The notes: a model not told the origin generated them from the sequence alone. DNA of 64,000 bases from Bemisia tabaci (GCF_918797505.1 NC_092797.1:53480157-53544156); one strand, 5' to 3'; positions 47,800 to 58,515 are shown, counted from the stretch's first letter. Translations and numbers: made by a program.

Positions 47800-49744
47800 A
47801 TATTTATTTTCAATTATTTCTTTTCCAAATTACCAAATTTTTTCATTCTAAAGTGCGTTTGTTTGCTAAAAAATAGAGCTCTTTGTCTTGAAATCGTCCT
47901 GTCTGAGAGACACCTTACAGTAAACATTTTTCTTCTCCATTCAATAATCAGCTAGGGGAATAAAAGAGCAAAGTGTTGTGAAACCTATTTTGTGTCGCTA
48001 GTTATTCTTGACATGAAGGATCGTTTAAAAATAATTAATCCGTTTGGTTTTAAAATGATTTTAATGGAATTGGTGAAAGAATTACAGATGAAAGTTGTCT
48101 TTAACACTCATTTTTGCTCAGGGAATTTCTACAAAAGAATCCGCTTGATTGTTCCATAAAAATATTTATTAAAATAGACAGCAATGTGCTAAGTAATGAT
48201 ATCTCAGGATGTCAACAATATCAGCAGGGTGTCTATAGATTTAACGGACAGAAAAAGATCAGAATTCATCTCAAAGATCAGGGAAAATATTTTCAAAATT
48301 TGCACATAAATGACTCAGTCGGGCAAATTATTCCAACGTAAATAAAATCTTATCCATGATATTCAAGAAAATTAACTATCAGTAAAATTATTCTTCTTCT
48401 TTGAAAGAAAAGTCCAAAAATTAATAGTTCATCTTCACATTCGTTTATTATGAAGACAAAAATCCATAAAATGTACTGGTTTCTTGACTTTTGTTACATT
48501 TTTTTTCTGGCATTCTGTGAACACCTTGGTCAAGGAATTTCATAATTTTGTAGAATTGTAATTTGCTTGAATTTTCTTTATCAGAAGAGTTTGGATCGTT
48601 CGAATAAAGATGTTGAAAAATGTAACTTTAATTTTAAGCGAGGAAAATCAAGGAATTTAGAGGTTCGTTTTTAATGTGTGCAGTAAAAATTGTTGTCTTT
48701 TTGGTTTGGATAAATCTGGCAAAGTCATGAGATCTCTCTTCCCTGGAGTTGGTGCGCAGTGTAGACCTCTCCTTTATTTTGGCATGAGTCTTCGTTTTGC
48801 CGTACTCTTACTTGATGGAAAGCTCATTCGGTCAAGTAAAATTTAAAAGAAAAAACATAACAATTTTTATTCAATAGAATAATCAATTCTATTCGATTGA
48901 GTTTATTTCATTCAATTCATTTTAGCACAATAAATACAAGCAAGTTGCTCATAAAAAATAAATTGTAAATACTTTCAAAAAAATTTCAAAACCTTATTAC
49001 CAGTATTTTTTGGGCCTGCTGTTGCCACTCAGTTCTCTGTTAGACTTTCACGCAGAAAAGTACTCATTTCACAGTTGAAATGTCGCTCATTAAAATTGCT
49101 TCATACAGAAGCTGCAGAATCTTCTTTGACTTGTCTTACGGCATGAGGAAAACAGGGAGGTATTGAGGTAGCCATTAAGCGCATTTTGTATTTCTGGTCG
49201 TTTCTGGACCTCTTCGATTTCCCCCGTATCCTAGATTTTTCAAGCTTTCTCTATTGATCTCTACTTATTCTCTACAAAAAATCATCTCTGTTTATACTCG
49301 GTCATTGTTTGTCAATACAAGTTTTGGAGAGTACATTGGTTGTTAATCTGGTGTCAATTGCGCAGAGATGAGAATACCTTAAATGCTCTTATAAGATGAC
49401 TTGCACAGAAACATAAACATTTTCGTTTTCTGAACAGCAATTTGATTTGTACTGAAATTCAAAGCAATGAATTGAGGACAACTCAAAGATTTGCTCACTG
49501 GAAATCAGGATGTTGACATATTCCAAGTGTGACTTCCGCTTTTCTTCAGCTGAGACTTTGGTGAGAAGTTCCTCGAGTTTCCCAATTTAATTCTTTTAAT
49601 TTTCATGAACGATGTCAGGTATTGATGCCTGTTTATAACGGAACCTCTAGCGTCTCTTCGTTTTCATACCAAGTCGAAACTCAAGGTTAGACTCAACTCA
49701 TAATGTTGAGAGCAATGTTGAGAATAGAAATCGACAAGGCATTT
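47800..49744. other. non-coding spacer
   Basis: AT-rich sequence without a recognisable gene. A CAGGGTGTCTATAG motif near 48225 resembles the CAGGGTGTCTA transposon end, but no matching right end was found. Confidence 0.35.
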
Positions 49745-50016
49745 TGCAGCCTGATTGTTGAAATTTTGTGTTTGTTGGGTGGACATGGATGACATAGGTT
49801 AAATGGAGAAGTGTGATCGGTCGGCTATGTCTTATTGCTGCTTTGTCGATTGGAATGGACGACAAACTAAAGGCACCTCTTGAGTTTCCGAGAGTATGTC
49901 GTCCATTCCAATCGACAAAGCAGCAATAAGACATAGCCGACCAATCTTGGTTCGCCTTTTAACCTATGTCATTCATGTTCACCCAACAAACACAAAATTT
50001 CAACTATCAGGCTGCA
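49745..50016. mobile_element. foldback MITE with near-complete palindrome
   Basis: Left end TGCAGCCTGATTGTTGAAAT pairs with right end (reverse complement TGCAGCCTGATAGTTGAAAT). Inner arms TCTTATTGCTGCTTTGTCGA and TCGACAAAGCAGCAATAAGA are exact complements. Apart from a short central spacer (about 49867-49897) nearly the whole 272 bp folds on itself. Confidence 0.85.
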
Positions 50017-51662
50017 GGTTTCAATAAATGAAAAATGTAGAAAGATTTCACGTCAAATGAGGAATTTTCCTTAAAAAGATGTTTCCCGTCCAGCTGTGAG
50101 CTTTGGAAGTTCAGTGCAAATTTCAGAAAGCACTCGTACTTGGTGCCAATGTCTCTTCATTTCACAAATCAGTTAAACATTCAGTATCAATACTAGAAAA
50201 GTTGATAAATGCGGCTTGCAAACCATCTCAGTATTATATCTCAGGTTTTATCACTAACTGCGGAAAATTAAAGCGTAAATTGTCTCCTACTCAATATTCC
50301 TCATCTATCAACTTTTCATTCGTACTTGCTGCTCCGCTTTATCCTTTAAAGTTTTTTTATTCTTTCTTTCTTTGTCCCTCTTTCTCTAATTTAATATGTT
50401 GACTCGGTTCCAAAATATGAAATTGAACATTGTAAGTCCAAAGTTCAGCAGGTTGTTGGCAGATAGTGATTTCAAGTCATTTTTATTGTGCTTGCGATAT
50501 ATTAGCGGCTCTCCAGGTTTCTCTGCCAAGCAATTTTTGTCAAGTCATATTTGGATCGCTCTGGCTTTTCCTATCAAAATACCAATTCTACTCAGTGTCC
50601 AATATCTGTTTGTTATTGTTGAGTGAAAGCGATGATTTCTTTTGAGAACTATTTCCAGCTCAGTCGACTATAAAATGCTCTAGATCAGGTTGACTTTGAC
50701 CAGACTCTGGAGTCTCGATGGTCTAAATTTTAAGTCAAATTCTTCTTCTTTCTTTTTTTCTCTCAGGTTTAGGTGTGTTATTTCAAAATCGTTTTAAGAG
50801 TTGATGAACTTTATTGCTTTATTTTTATAAATACCTAAGTGTTAAACTGAAATTTGTATAAACGTACTGTACCTACATATTTTTAATTATAAAGTCTAGT
50901 TACCAATTTTATTTGATATTTGTTATGGAATAAATTTTTGAACTCATCATCTCAACCTGTGCATCTCGTCTTTTTCTCTGAAACAGCAACCTCAAACTGA
51001 AGCAAATTCAGGATTAACTCAAATTGATAAGAAGCCAAAGCTTTGTGTTTGATAATGTCGCACCCAAGTATTGTTCAGAAATTGATGGTCGGTTTCAAGA
51101 TAAGAAAAGAACGCATCGATATCATTTTTCACGGCAAGGCCCCTTTTCGGTGACTACATTGCATTTTATGCATTTCCAATTTGACCATTAACTTTTCGTT
51201 TTCTTGGAATCAAAATTATTTGGTAAAAATTATTTAAATTTCTAACTGAAATATTTTCAAGCCGCAGGAACACTGAAATCTTCTGATTTTTTAAATTTTA
51301 GATCCTTATCCAGGAGGATAAGAACTGGACTGAACTTTGCATGAAGGAACTAAGAGCATTGTAGTGTTGCTAAAAATGTGCAACTTTTTCTATTGCAATG
51401 ATAACTGACTACAGGCCAAGATATAAATTTTTCCTTGTCAAACTAATTTTTTTTTTAAGTGCAAGGAGAGAAACTATTCAAACTTTCATGCTTTTTTGTG
51501 TTTTCGGTAAAAAACAGTTTATTGTTTTAGCAGCATTGCAATATTCTGAGTTACCTTTGCAAAAGAAGGTTCATTGAATGCCCTATTTCAGGCAATACCT
51601 TACCGCCCTCCTTGAAGTAGTTCAAGACACCACCCTATCCCCCCCCTTAGTGCCATCCTGTG
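50017..51662. other. non-coding spacer with a candidate polyadenylation site
   Basis: No coding sequence recognised. GGAATAAATTTTTGAAC near 50930, in an AU-rich context, looks like a genuine cleavage/polyadenylation signal on the plus strand. It could end a very long KSR 3' UTR or an unrecognised transcript. Confidence 0.35.
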
Positions 51663-52709
51663 CTGCCGTCTAAAGGAAGAATTCCGTACGAACATTCGAG
51701 AGTTGCCAAATTTACCCGGATAAAATATGTATTTTCAACAAAATTAATGCATATTTTTCCTTGACATTTTCAGATATTTTAGATTAAATTATTGATATAT
51801 TATAAAATGATTATCTTTATAACGCACTCTGGCGTTCTACGACACCCAAACGCCACATATGCCTGTCTTCCCAGAGGTTATCGGGCAACTGACACCGCAA
51901 CATCTCTTCGTCAACGCCCTGCCGCCAACCCTTTACGGGACGTCCCCGTCGCCTCTTCCCAGGTGGTACCCAATCCAAAACTTGTTTGGGCAACCTCTCC
52001 TCCGACATTCTTTGCACATGTCCATACCAGCATAACTGCCTGGACATGACGTCGTGCACGATATCTTTCTCAACCTTCATCACCTGGCGAATTCTCTCAT
52101 TACGGACACGGTCCCGTCTCGAAATGCCGGCAGATCGCCGCCAAAAATCCATTTCAGTTGCCCTCAACATTTCTTGCGTTCTTTTCGTCAAAGGCCACAC
52201 TTCACTACCATAGAGCACGATACTTTTAACGATGGCATCATATATCCGGTGCTTGTTTGCCTTTGAGATGCTTTGATCCCAGAGCACCCCGTTCAGCATC
52301 GCGATGGCTCTCCTGCCCTGGATGATCCTGTCCTTAATTGCTCTATCCATCCTTCCATCCTGATCGAGCCAAACACCGAGATACTTATACTCGTCACACT
52401 CTTCGATGCGCCGTCCATCCTCAAGCTCTATGCTTTGCCGTTGATGCGCTGCTCCCACGACCAGCTTCTCTGTCTTGGACACACTAACGTCCATGCCCCA
52501 TTTCCGATATTCTTCGACCAACTTCCGCGTCATGTAATCTGCATCTTCCTCATTAAAATGATTAATTATAAAATATTTTTGATTGCGAACAAAATAGTCT
52601 GAAAAATTGGAAGAAAAATATTTACAATTTCCCCAAGAAATTCCCATTTTATCGGAGGAAATTTGGCAACGCCTGAAGGTTCATACGGCGTTCTTCTTCA
52701 GCGCGGCAG
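51663..52709. mobile_element. MITE (GTTGCCAAATTTCC family) interrupted by a LINE fragment
   Basis: The outer ends CTGCCGTCTAAAGGAAGAAT and the reverse complement CTGCCGCGCTGAAGAAGAAC are those of the ~250-bp family seen intact at 54475-54727. The interior is split at TAAAATGATTA, which occurs at both 51803-51813 and 52554-52564 around a 740-bp LINE insertion. Confidence 0.8.
51814..52553 (-). pseudogene. 5'-truncated non-LTR retrotransposon, C-terminal RT region
   Basis: The minus-strand frame reads EEDADYMTRKLVEEYRKWGM, then YKYLGVWLDQDG, IVLYGSEVWPLTKR, WRRSAGISRRDRVRNERIR, LCWYGHVQRM and RRRGRPVKGWRQGV to a stop at 51817. These are typical of the thumb and C-terminal part of LINE reverse transcriptases. 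The upstream fingers/palm and endonuclease are missing. An exact 11-bp duplication (TAAAATGATTA) flanks the piece, as expected for target-primed reverse transcription with 5' truncation. No poly(A) tail is present. The open frame continues upstream into MITE sequence to 52647, but only by chance. Confidence 0.9.
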
Positions 52710-53542
52710 TGTAGAGATCATTCCTAAATTACACAATTCTTTTGGGGGAATGTCCTAGTAAGCGTTTAACATATTCTTAATGCGGAGGGCCTTATTACAC
52801 AGCGTTATGGAGCGTTACAGGGGAGTGAGGGGGGTCTTAAAAAACCGTTCTGCGTCACGAAAAATCATCGATGACTCTTGCTGGCTAAATAATGAAATTG
52901 ATAGACTAGGTGACAAGCAAAGAGAAAGTGGAGCGATCCTATTTGGTGGAAGCAGGTGGCTGCGATTAGGTGCTCTAGTTGCAATGGACGAAGGAGGTAA
53001 GTAACAGACTAACTAACGGCAACAAACGCGAGGCCCTATCGTCATAGTCCATCATTTTCCCCCTTACAATTGGACTACATCCTAAGTAGCACATTTTGCA
53101 ATAAGTAGCAATTGCATAGTAAAAATATTGCAACTCCACCGAGTGTTGTGTATGTTGCATAGCTCCTATTTGAAGGGGTCCCATTTACTGAAACTTATTG
53201 CAATAAAGTTGAAATTTTTCATTGCATTGCATATTGCCTGTCTTTCTGACACATGAAGCTCATTTTTTTGATTGTTTAAAATCGGCATAAATCGACGAAA
53301 TTATGTAAAAATATTGAAATTTAATGGTATACGAATTACAATTGTACTGAGATCAAATTGCAATTTAATTTCAAAATTTTCGTTGCACTGTGCTACATGG
53401 GACGAAGGAGCTTTAGAAAGCGGGATCAATGCGGGATATTTCCGTGAAGAACGACAGTTTTAACGACAAGAGCACCGCTTGGTGGAGCGAATTAGGCAAT
53501 GGAACAGATCGCGGACCAGACGCAGAAACTTTGAAACTCTTT

Positions 53543-53876
53543 ACACGGAAAAAATTTAATTGCTGATTTAACAATTCAATTGCTAAAAAAAGTGACGGCA
53601 ATATTTCAACGTAGATTTCACAACACAAAAAAGCTACTTTAACCATCCCCGTGGTTAAATTAGCCTCGAATGGTGGTTAAAGTAGCATTTTTGTGTTGTA
53701 AAATCTACGTTGAAATATTGCCGTCACTTTTTTTTTTTTTTTTAGCAATTTAATTGTTAAATCAGCAATTTAATTTTTTCCGTGTATCTTCGTTCATTTT
53801 TTTTTTTTTTTTTTTTTTTTAACAATTTAATTGTTAAATCAGCAATTTAATTTTTTCCGTGTATCTTCGTTCATAC
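53543..53876. mobile_element. foldback element with duplicated right tail
   Basis: The arms at about 53543-53636 and 53680-53785 are inverted. They share ACACGGAAAAAATTAAATTG-type ends, AAAAGTGACGGCAATATTTC, and ACGTAGATTT plus CAACACAAAAA. The terminal segment (AACAATTTAATTGTTAAATC ... CGTGTATCTTCGTTCAT) is repeated once more at about 53820-53875 after a poly-T run. Confidence 0.7.
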
Positions 53877-54108
53877 GATACGCAGAGATGGTTCCATCGG
53901 TTGCCTCGTAAAATTCTTATTGAAAGTGCCCCTCAAATTTGTAATACTCGAAATGAACTTGAAAATTTTCTGTTTTAGTGAAAAAAAATTCTGTCAGATC
54001 TCTCTCCCATACGCTTGTTTTATTGTGCGCTGCGTGGAGCGCGTCCCTGGTTCCCGGATTCCTGCGGGCAGATCCTTCCGTTCGACGGGCGCTCGACCGG
54101 TCCAGGTA

Positions 54109-54366
54109 TGCGCGCCGCACAGTGAAACGAGCCGTTTAAAATGGTCGGACGAATTTATTAATTACTTAAAATTGCAATTTTTTTTGGTAATTTCGTCACA
54201 GTTTAAATTATTAGGGATGCCTCTCAAAGGGAACTTTATCGAAACACTGACTGACCATCTGATTGACTCTTACCTACGCTCCGTATTGACCAATTATAAG
54301 CTTTTAAAGTTTCCATACACCGTCCGACCTCTCTGATTGGTTCGCTCCACTGTGCGCCGTCGCGTC
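54109..54366. mobile_element. GC-ended MITE
   Basis: The left part GCGCCGCACAGTGAAACGAG and the right part TTCGCTCCACTGTGCGCCG are imperfect inverted repeats. A GTCGGACG / CGTCCGAC pair lies farther in. The surrounding 54.03-54.12 kb is CpG-rich, with a donor-like CCAG|GTATGC at 54115; no gene could be built on it. Confidence 0.5.
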
Positions 54367-54474
54367 GCGGGATCTAAGCTCAAGCCACGGTTCCACAGGC
54401 AGCGCACGACGCGAAGTCAGCAGCGCTAGTGGGTCCGATGATTCTAATACCGCCTGTCAATCGATTGTTGCATA

Positions 54475-54727
54475 CTGCCGTGCAAAGGAAAAACGCCGTA
54501 TGAACCTTCAGACGTTGCCAAATTTCCTCCAATAAAAATCGAATTTACTGAGAAAATTGTGAATATTTGTTTCCAAAATTTTCACACAATGTTTTGCGTA
54601 ATTTAATCTAAAATGCCTGAAAGTTTCAAGGAAAAATATGCATTCGCTACGTCAAAAATACATGTTGTATCGAAGGAATTTTGGCAACTCTTGAATGTTC
54701 ATACGGCGTTCTTCCTTAGCACGGCAG
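54475..54727. mobile_element. best-preserved copy of the GTTGCCAAATTTCC MITE family
   Basis: Ends are CTGCCGTGCAAAGGAAAAAC and the reverse complement CTGCCGTGCTAAGGAAGAAC. Each is followed by GCCGTATGAAC and then GTTGCCAAATTTCC or a close variant. About 253 bp. Other copies: 2702-2941, 51663-52709 and 63546-63796. Confidence 0.8.
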
Positions 54728-54985
54728 CATAGGTATAGCTATCGAATGACCCGATCGCTGTGATAGATGTACAGTGTGATCTAGAAGTCTCGTACGGAAT
54801 TTTTCGGATTTTTCGAATCCTAAATGGCAAAGAAACCTCGGTTTGAAATGAATTCCAAAATAAGGGACTACTCTGAAACTATATTTTTGGCGGCTCAGAC
54901 GACGCAGCCAGCGGGCCGATTATTGGAAATTATAGATAAAGAAAACATGAGGATTTGGAAGGATCCTATTGCGGTGGAAACGGGG

Positions 54986-55938
54986 CCTGGTAAAATTAGC
55001 GATAGGAGCTGCGTTTCAAAATACCATAGGAATTCTTATAGCCGGCTAAAGAAGGCAATAGAAAATCATATAGCTGGCTGTAGAAAGCGGAGCAAATCAT
55101 AAAGCCGGGCTATACGAAGCGATAAAAAAAGTATACAGCCGGGCTATAGCTCCTATCGCCGGGCTTTACACTTGATCGCCATCGGCTATAAAAGGCTATA
55201 AGAAATTGTGTAGAAATTCGTGCGCTTTGGAAATCATTAAGTTTGATACGGAACCACCATAATATTTACAAAACACACATTATATTTTCCTTTAATACAT
55301 ATTTTTTTTCGTCAATTAAAATGAGAATAATCCATACAGGATGCGCAAACATTTTAAAATCATGGGTTGAATAACGCTGACTCCGCGAGATCATATATTG
55401 GAGCCTAAACACAGAGCGGAGCGGCGTGCTGCCAAAGTTAAGCGCGCACTAGCGCCTACAAACCAACAGGGATACGTCACGCATTGCGCAATGCTTGAAG
55501 TATTCCTGTTAGGTTTGTAGGCGCTAATGCGCTTTTCGCGCTGGCTACCCGCCCGTCGCGTCGCGCCGCAGCGTGCCACGGCGCTTGAAGCAACTATTTC
55601 ACACCAGAGGTATTGCACAGTATCATACGAAATTGAAGGCGCTCCAACATATTAGGAATGGCAGGCATCCTTCAAAAGTACGCAGCTTTCCGCGCAAAAT
55701 AAATCAAGATACTACGGCCCAAAAATAGAGCGGTAGTCCAAAAACTCAATAAGTCCTAGCATCCGTTATTAGTAACAATTAGCATACACTTTATAGCCTG
55801 GCTGTTGCTTAATCGCCATCGGCTATAAAAGGCTATAAGAAATTGTGCATCCGGCTATAGAAGCTATTGAAAATCTTACAGCCGGCTTTAGGTCTATGGT
55901 ATTTTGGAACACAGATTCTACTGCCAATTTTTACCAGG
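54986..55938 (-). mobile_element. TIR element A, copy 2
   Basis: Reverse-complement relative of 13081-14018 over almost its full length. The left end CCTGGTAAAATTAGCGATAG corresponds to the right end of copy 1, and the right end CTGCCAATTTTTACCAGG to its left end. It contains the same TATAGCCGG arrays, the GC-rich centre and hairpin copy 3. Confidence 0.85.
55452..55524. repeat. hairpin module, copy 3
   Basis: Palindrome from GCGCCTACAAACCAACAGG to CCTGTTAGGTTTGTAGGCGC, centred near ACGCATTGCGCAATGC. It occupies the position in TIR element A that matches copy 1. Confidence 0.85.
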
Positions 55939-56350
55939 GGGTGGTTGCAGTGGACAGAGGAGGTCGGTTGGATTTTGACCGCGTTTTCTCCTTTCAAAAA
56001 TGCTCTTTCGTAATTTTTAATGAACTTTTCGGTTTTTTCACGAAATTTTATTGCGTATAACCCTATACAAATTCTCTGCCCCATTCGATAGATCCAACAG
56101 GAAAAAAGTCATTGGGGGTGTGTTGAACTCCCGGAGCACACTGTCAAATCATCACCGAAAAAAAAAAAAAAAAAGTTGATCTAACATTCTGCATGTAAAA
56201 AACAAAGTGTGCGAGAACTTCAAAAATGCTGAATTACCCGCTGTACAGCAGTTACTTTAGCAATGCCAAGATGTAAAAGTAACTGCTGTGGCGGGTAATT
56301 CAGCATTTTCTAAGTTCTTGCACACCTTATTTTACATTCAGAATATTAAA

Positions 56351-56572
56351 TGGACGTATTTCTATCAAACGGAACTAAGCGCCAATTTGAGTTCCTTTTG
56401 AGGAATTTAGAATCCTGGATAGCGCGTTATGTCAAACGGAACTAAGCGCCATGGAAAAGCATTGCGAGTATAGCACGGAACGAGCAGAACGCCCGTTTCC
56501 GCCGCCAATCCAAGCCCCCCTCTACCTTCCTCCCCTTATGGTGCTTAGTTCCGTTTGATAGAAATACGTCCA
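56351..56572. mobile_element. MITE, TGGACGTATTTCTATCAAACGG termini
   Basis: The left end TGGACGTATTTCTATCAAAC equals the reverse complement of the right end. It continues GGAACTAAGC(G/A)CCA, so the TIR is about 33 bp. The GGAACTAAGCGCCA block recurs internally at about 56441-56454. The first 11 bases match the termini of 17001-17379. Confidence 0.85.
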
Positions 56573-56642
56573 AATCATCACCGAAAAATAAAAAACCTGA
56601 TCTAACATTCTGGATGTAAGAAAAAAGTGTGGGAGAACTTAA

Positions 56643-57979
56643 GGGTGTTCGAAAAGTCCCCTCCCCCCCCTCTAACTTTTGACCTAATTGAGGTAGAGAT
56701 TTGAAACTTGGAGGGTGTTCCTAGATCAAAGGGAGCTACTTTTTGACCCCCCCAAAATTTTGGGGGGCCCCATTTTGGGGGGGTTACGGACCCTAACTTT
56801 TAATTTTCAAATGGGAAGACCCCCTTTGTGATACCTCGTTCGAAAGAGCATAAAAAAAGAAAATTTTTCGCGCAAACCGGAAGTCATTATCTCAAACCGT
56901 TTCAAAATGGCGGCCGGTCAAAGTTCCAAATGGCCGAAAATTGGCACCTCTGCTTTTTGCGCATGGATTTGCTTGAAACTCGGTATCTGGGGGTATTTTG
57001 GCACGAGAAAAACGAATTTAACGTTAGATTTTCAAAAAAACCCTAATTTTTCAAAATGGCGACCGGTTTAGGCTCAAAAAGGCCGAAAATTTGACAAACT
57101 CGATTTTTTTGCCAATGGATTCACCTGAAATTCGGTACATGGGGGTATTTTGACCCGAGAATAACGAATTCAACGTTAGATTTTTAAAAAAAACCCTAAT
57201 TTTTCAAAATGGCCGCCGATTAAAGTTCAAAATGGTCAACAATTGGCAACCTCGACTTTTTGCCAATAGATTCGCCTGAAACTCGGTGAAATAACGTCGA
57301 ATTCGTTTGTTTCCCACCCAGATACCCTCAAACACCGAGTTTGAGGCGAATCTATCGGCAAAAAGTCGAGGTTGCCAATTGTTGACCATTTTGAACTTTA
57401 ATCGGCGGCCATTTTGAAAAATTAGGGTTTTTTTTAAAAATCTAACGTTGAATTCGTTATTCTCGGGTCAAAATACCCCCATGTACCGAATTTCAGGTGA
57501 ATCCATTGGCAAAAAAATCGAGTTTGTCAAATTTTCGGCCTTTTTGAGCCTAAACCGGTCGCCATTTTGAGAAATTAGGGTTTTTTTGAAAATCTAACGT
57601 TAAATTCGTTTTTCTCGTGCCAAAATACCCCCAGATACCGAGTTTCAAGCAAATCCATGCGCAAAAAGCAGAGGTGCCAATTTTCGGCCATTTGGAACTT
57701 TGACCGGCCGCCATTTTGAAACGGTTTGAGATAATGACTTCCGGTTTGCGCGAAAAATTTTCTTTTTTTATGCTCTTTCGAACGAGGTATCACAAAGGGG
57801 GTCTTCCCATTTGAAAATTAAAAGTTAGGGTCCGTAACCCCCCCAAAATGGGGCCCCCCAAAATTTTGGGGGGGTCAAAAAGTAGCTCCCTTTGATCTAG
57901 GAACACCCTCCAAGTTTCAAATCTCTACCTCAATTAGGTCAAAAGTTAGAGGGGGGGGAGGGGACTTTTCGAACACCCT
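56643..57979. repeat. 1.34-kb palindrome with two ~646-bp arms
   Basis: Arms 56643-57288 and 57333-57979 are nearly identical inverted copies separated by 44 bp. The outer ends read AGGGTGTTCGAAAAGTCC. Each arm also contains about two and a half tandem units of ~150 bp, marked by CAAAATGG(C/G) at 56903, 57052 and 57205. The arms encode the same apparent 72-aa ORF on opposite strands, which shows how well they match. No transposase is present. It behaves like a foldback transposon inserted in another repeat. Confidence 0.9.
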
Positions 57980-58139
57980 GTAAAATGCTGAATTACCCGC
58001 TACAGCAGTTACTTTAGCAATGCCGAGATGTAAAACTAGCTGCTGTGGCGGCAATTCAGCATTTTATAAGTCTCCACAATTACGAAAAACGTTCAATTTC
58101 TGTAATCTTTATTCCCGTTTGTGACATCCATGAGCCGAA

Positions 58140-58515
58140 TTGTCTTGACTCTCAGTATAAAGGGACTCTAATCGCAGCGGGGAGCGCGCCAACTCCGCGT
58201 CGCCGGGCGTCTGTGTAAGCGCGGCTTGGCGCTGCGAGTCGAGCCCGGACCGGACGGCGCGGATCGCGGACAGTCGCTCCTCGCACGCGGTGGCCGAGCC
58301 GCGACCGGCACTCGTGTATCTCCGTTCACACGTGCGGATTTGCAGCTGCTCGCGCGGTTTTTCGATTTGAGGATGCGCGCAGTGATACCCACTCGGAGAT
58401 AACCGCGCGCGGGATTTAGTGTAACTCTTTGGAATTCGAGGAAAGCCTTCAGTGCTGTCGCAACGTGAGCAGAGGATCCAGGAATTAACGTCAACGTCCA
58501 TGATAAAGGTACGTC
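58140..58515 (+). promoter_or_regulatory. GC-rich TATA-type promoter and candidate first exon
   Basis: About 350 bp of CpG-dense sequence in an AT-rich neighbourhood. TATAAAG lies at 58156-58162 in AGTATAAAGGGAC. Downstream is a GC-rich leader, a short upstream ORF starting at 58373, and an ATG at 58500 (CCATGATAAAG) followed at once by a good donor, AAAG|GTACGT, at 58508/58509. This looks like the start of a plus-strand gene whose next exons I could not identify within the window. Confidence 0.45.

Larger units (their letters stand above)
56144..58070. repeat. nested repeat complex around a duplicated unit
   Basis: A unit starting CAAATCATCACCGAAAAA and GATCTAACATTCTG occurs at 56144 and again at 56571. 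It leads into a foldback GCTGAATTACCCGC ... GCGGGTAATTCAGC block. The first copy is followed by a MITE (56351-56572). The second is interrupted by the large palindrome (56643-57979), after which AAATGCTGAATTACCCGC resumes. Confidence 0.7.

Noticed and set aside
51817..52647. 276-aa minus-strand ORF as an intact gene
   Set aside because: Its first ~30 codons are MITE sequence outside the target duplication. The rest is only the C-terminal part of a LINE reverse transcriptase.
53083..53401. Possible element with GTAGCAC / GTGCTAC ends
   Set aside because: The inverted match is only about 10 bp and the borders are uncertain. The phrase TTTTCGTTGCACTGTGCTACA also occurs near 16050, but I could not define an element.
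56828..57793. Two identical 72-aa ORFs on opposite strands
   Set aside because: They are the same stretch in the two arms of the palindrome. No start context, no family resemblance.
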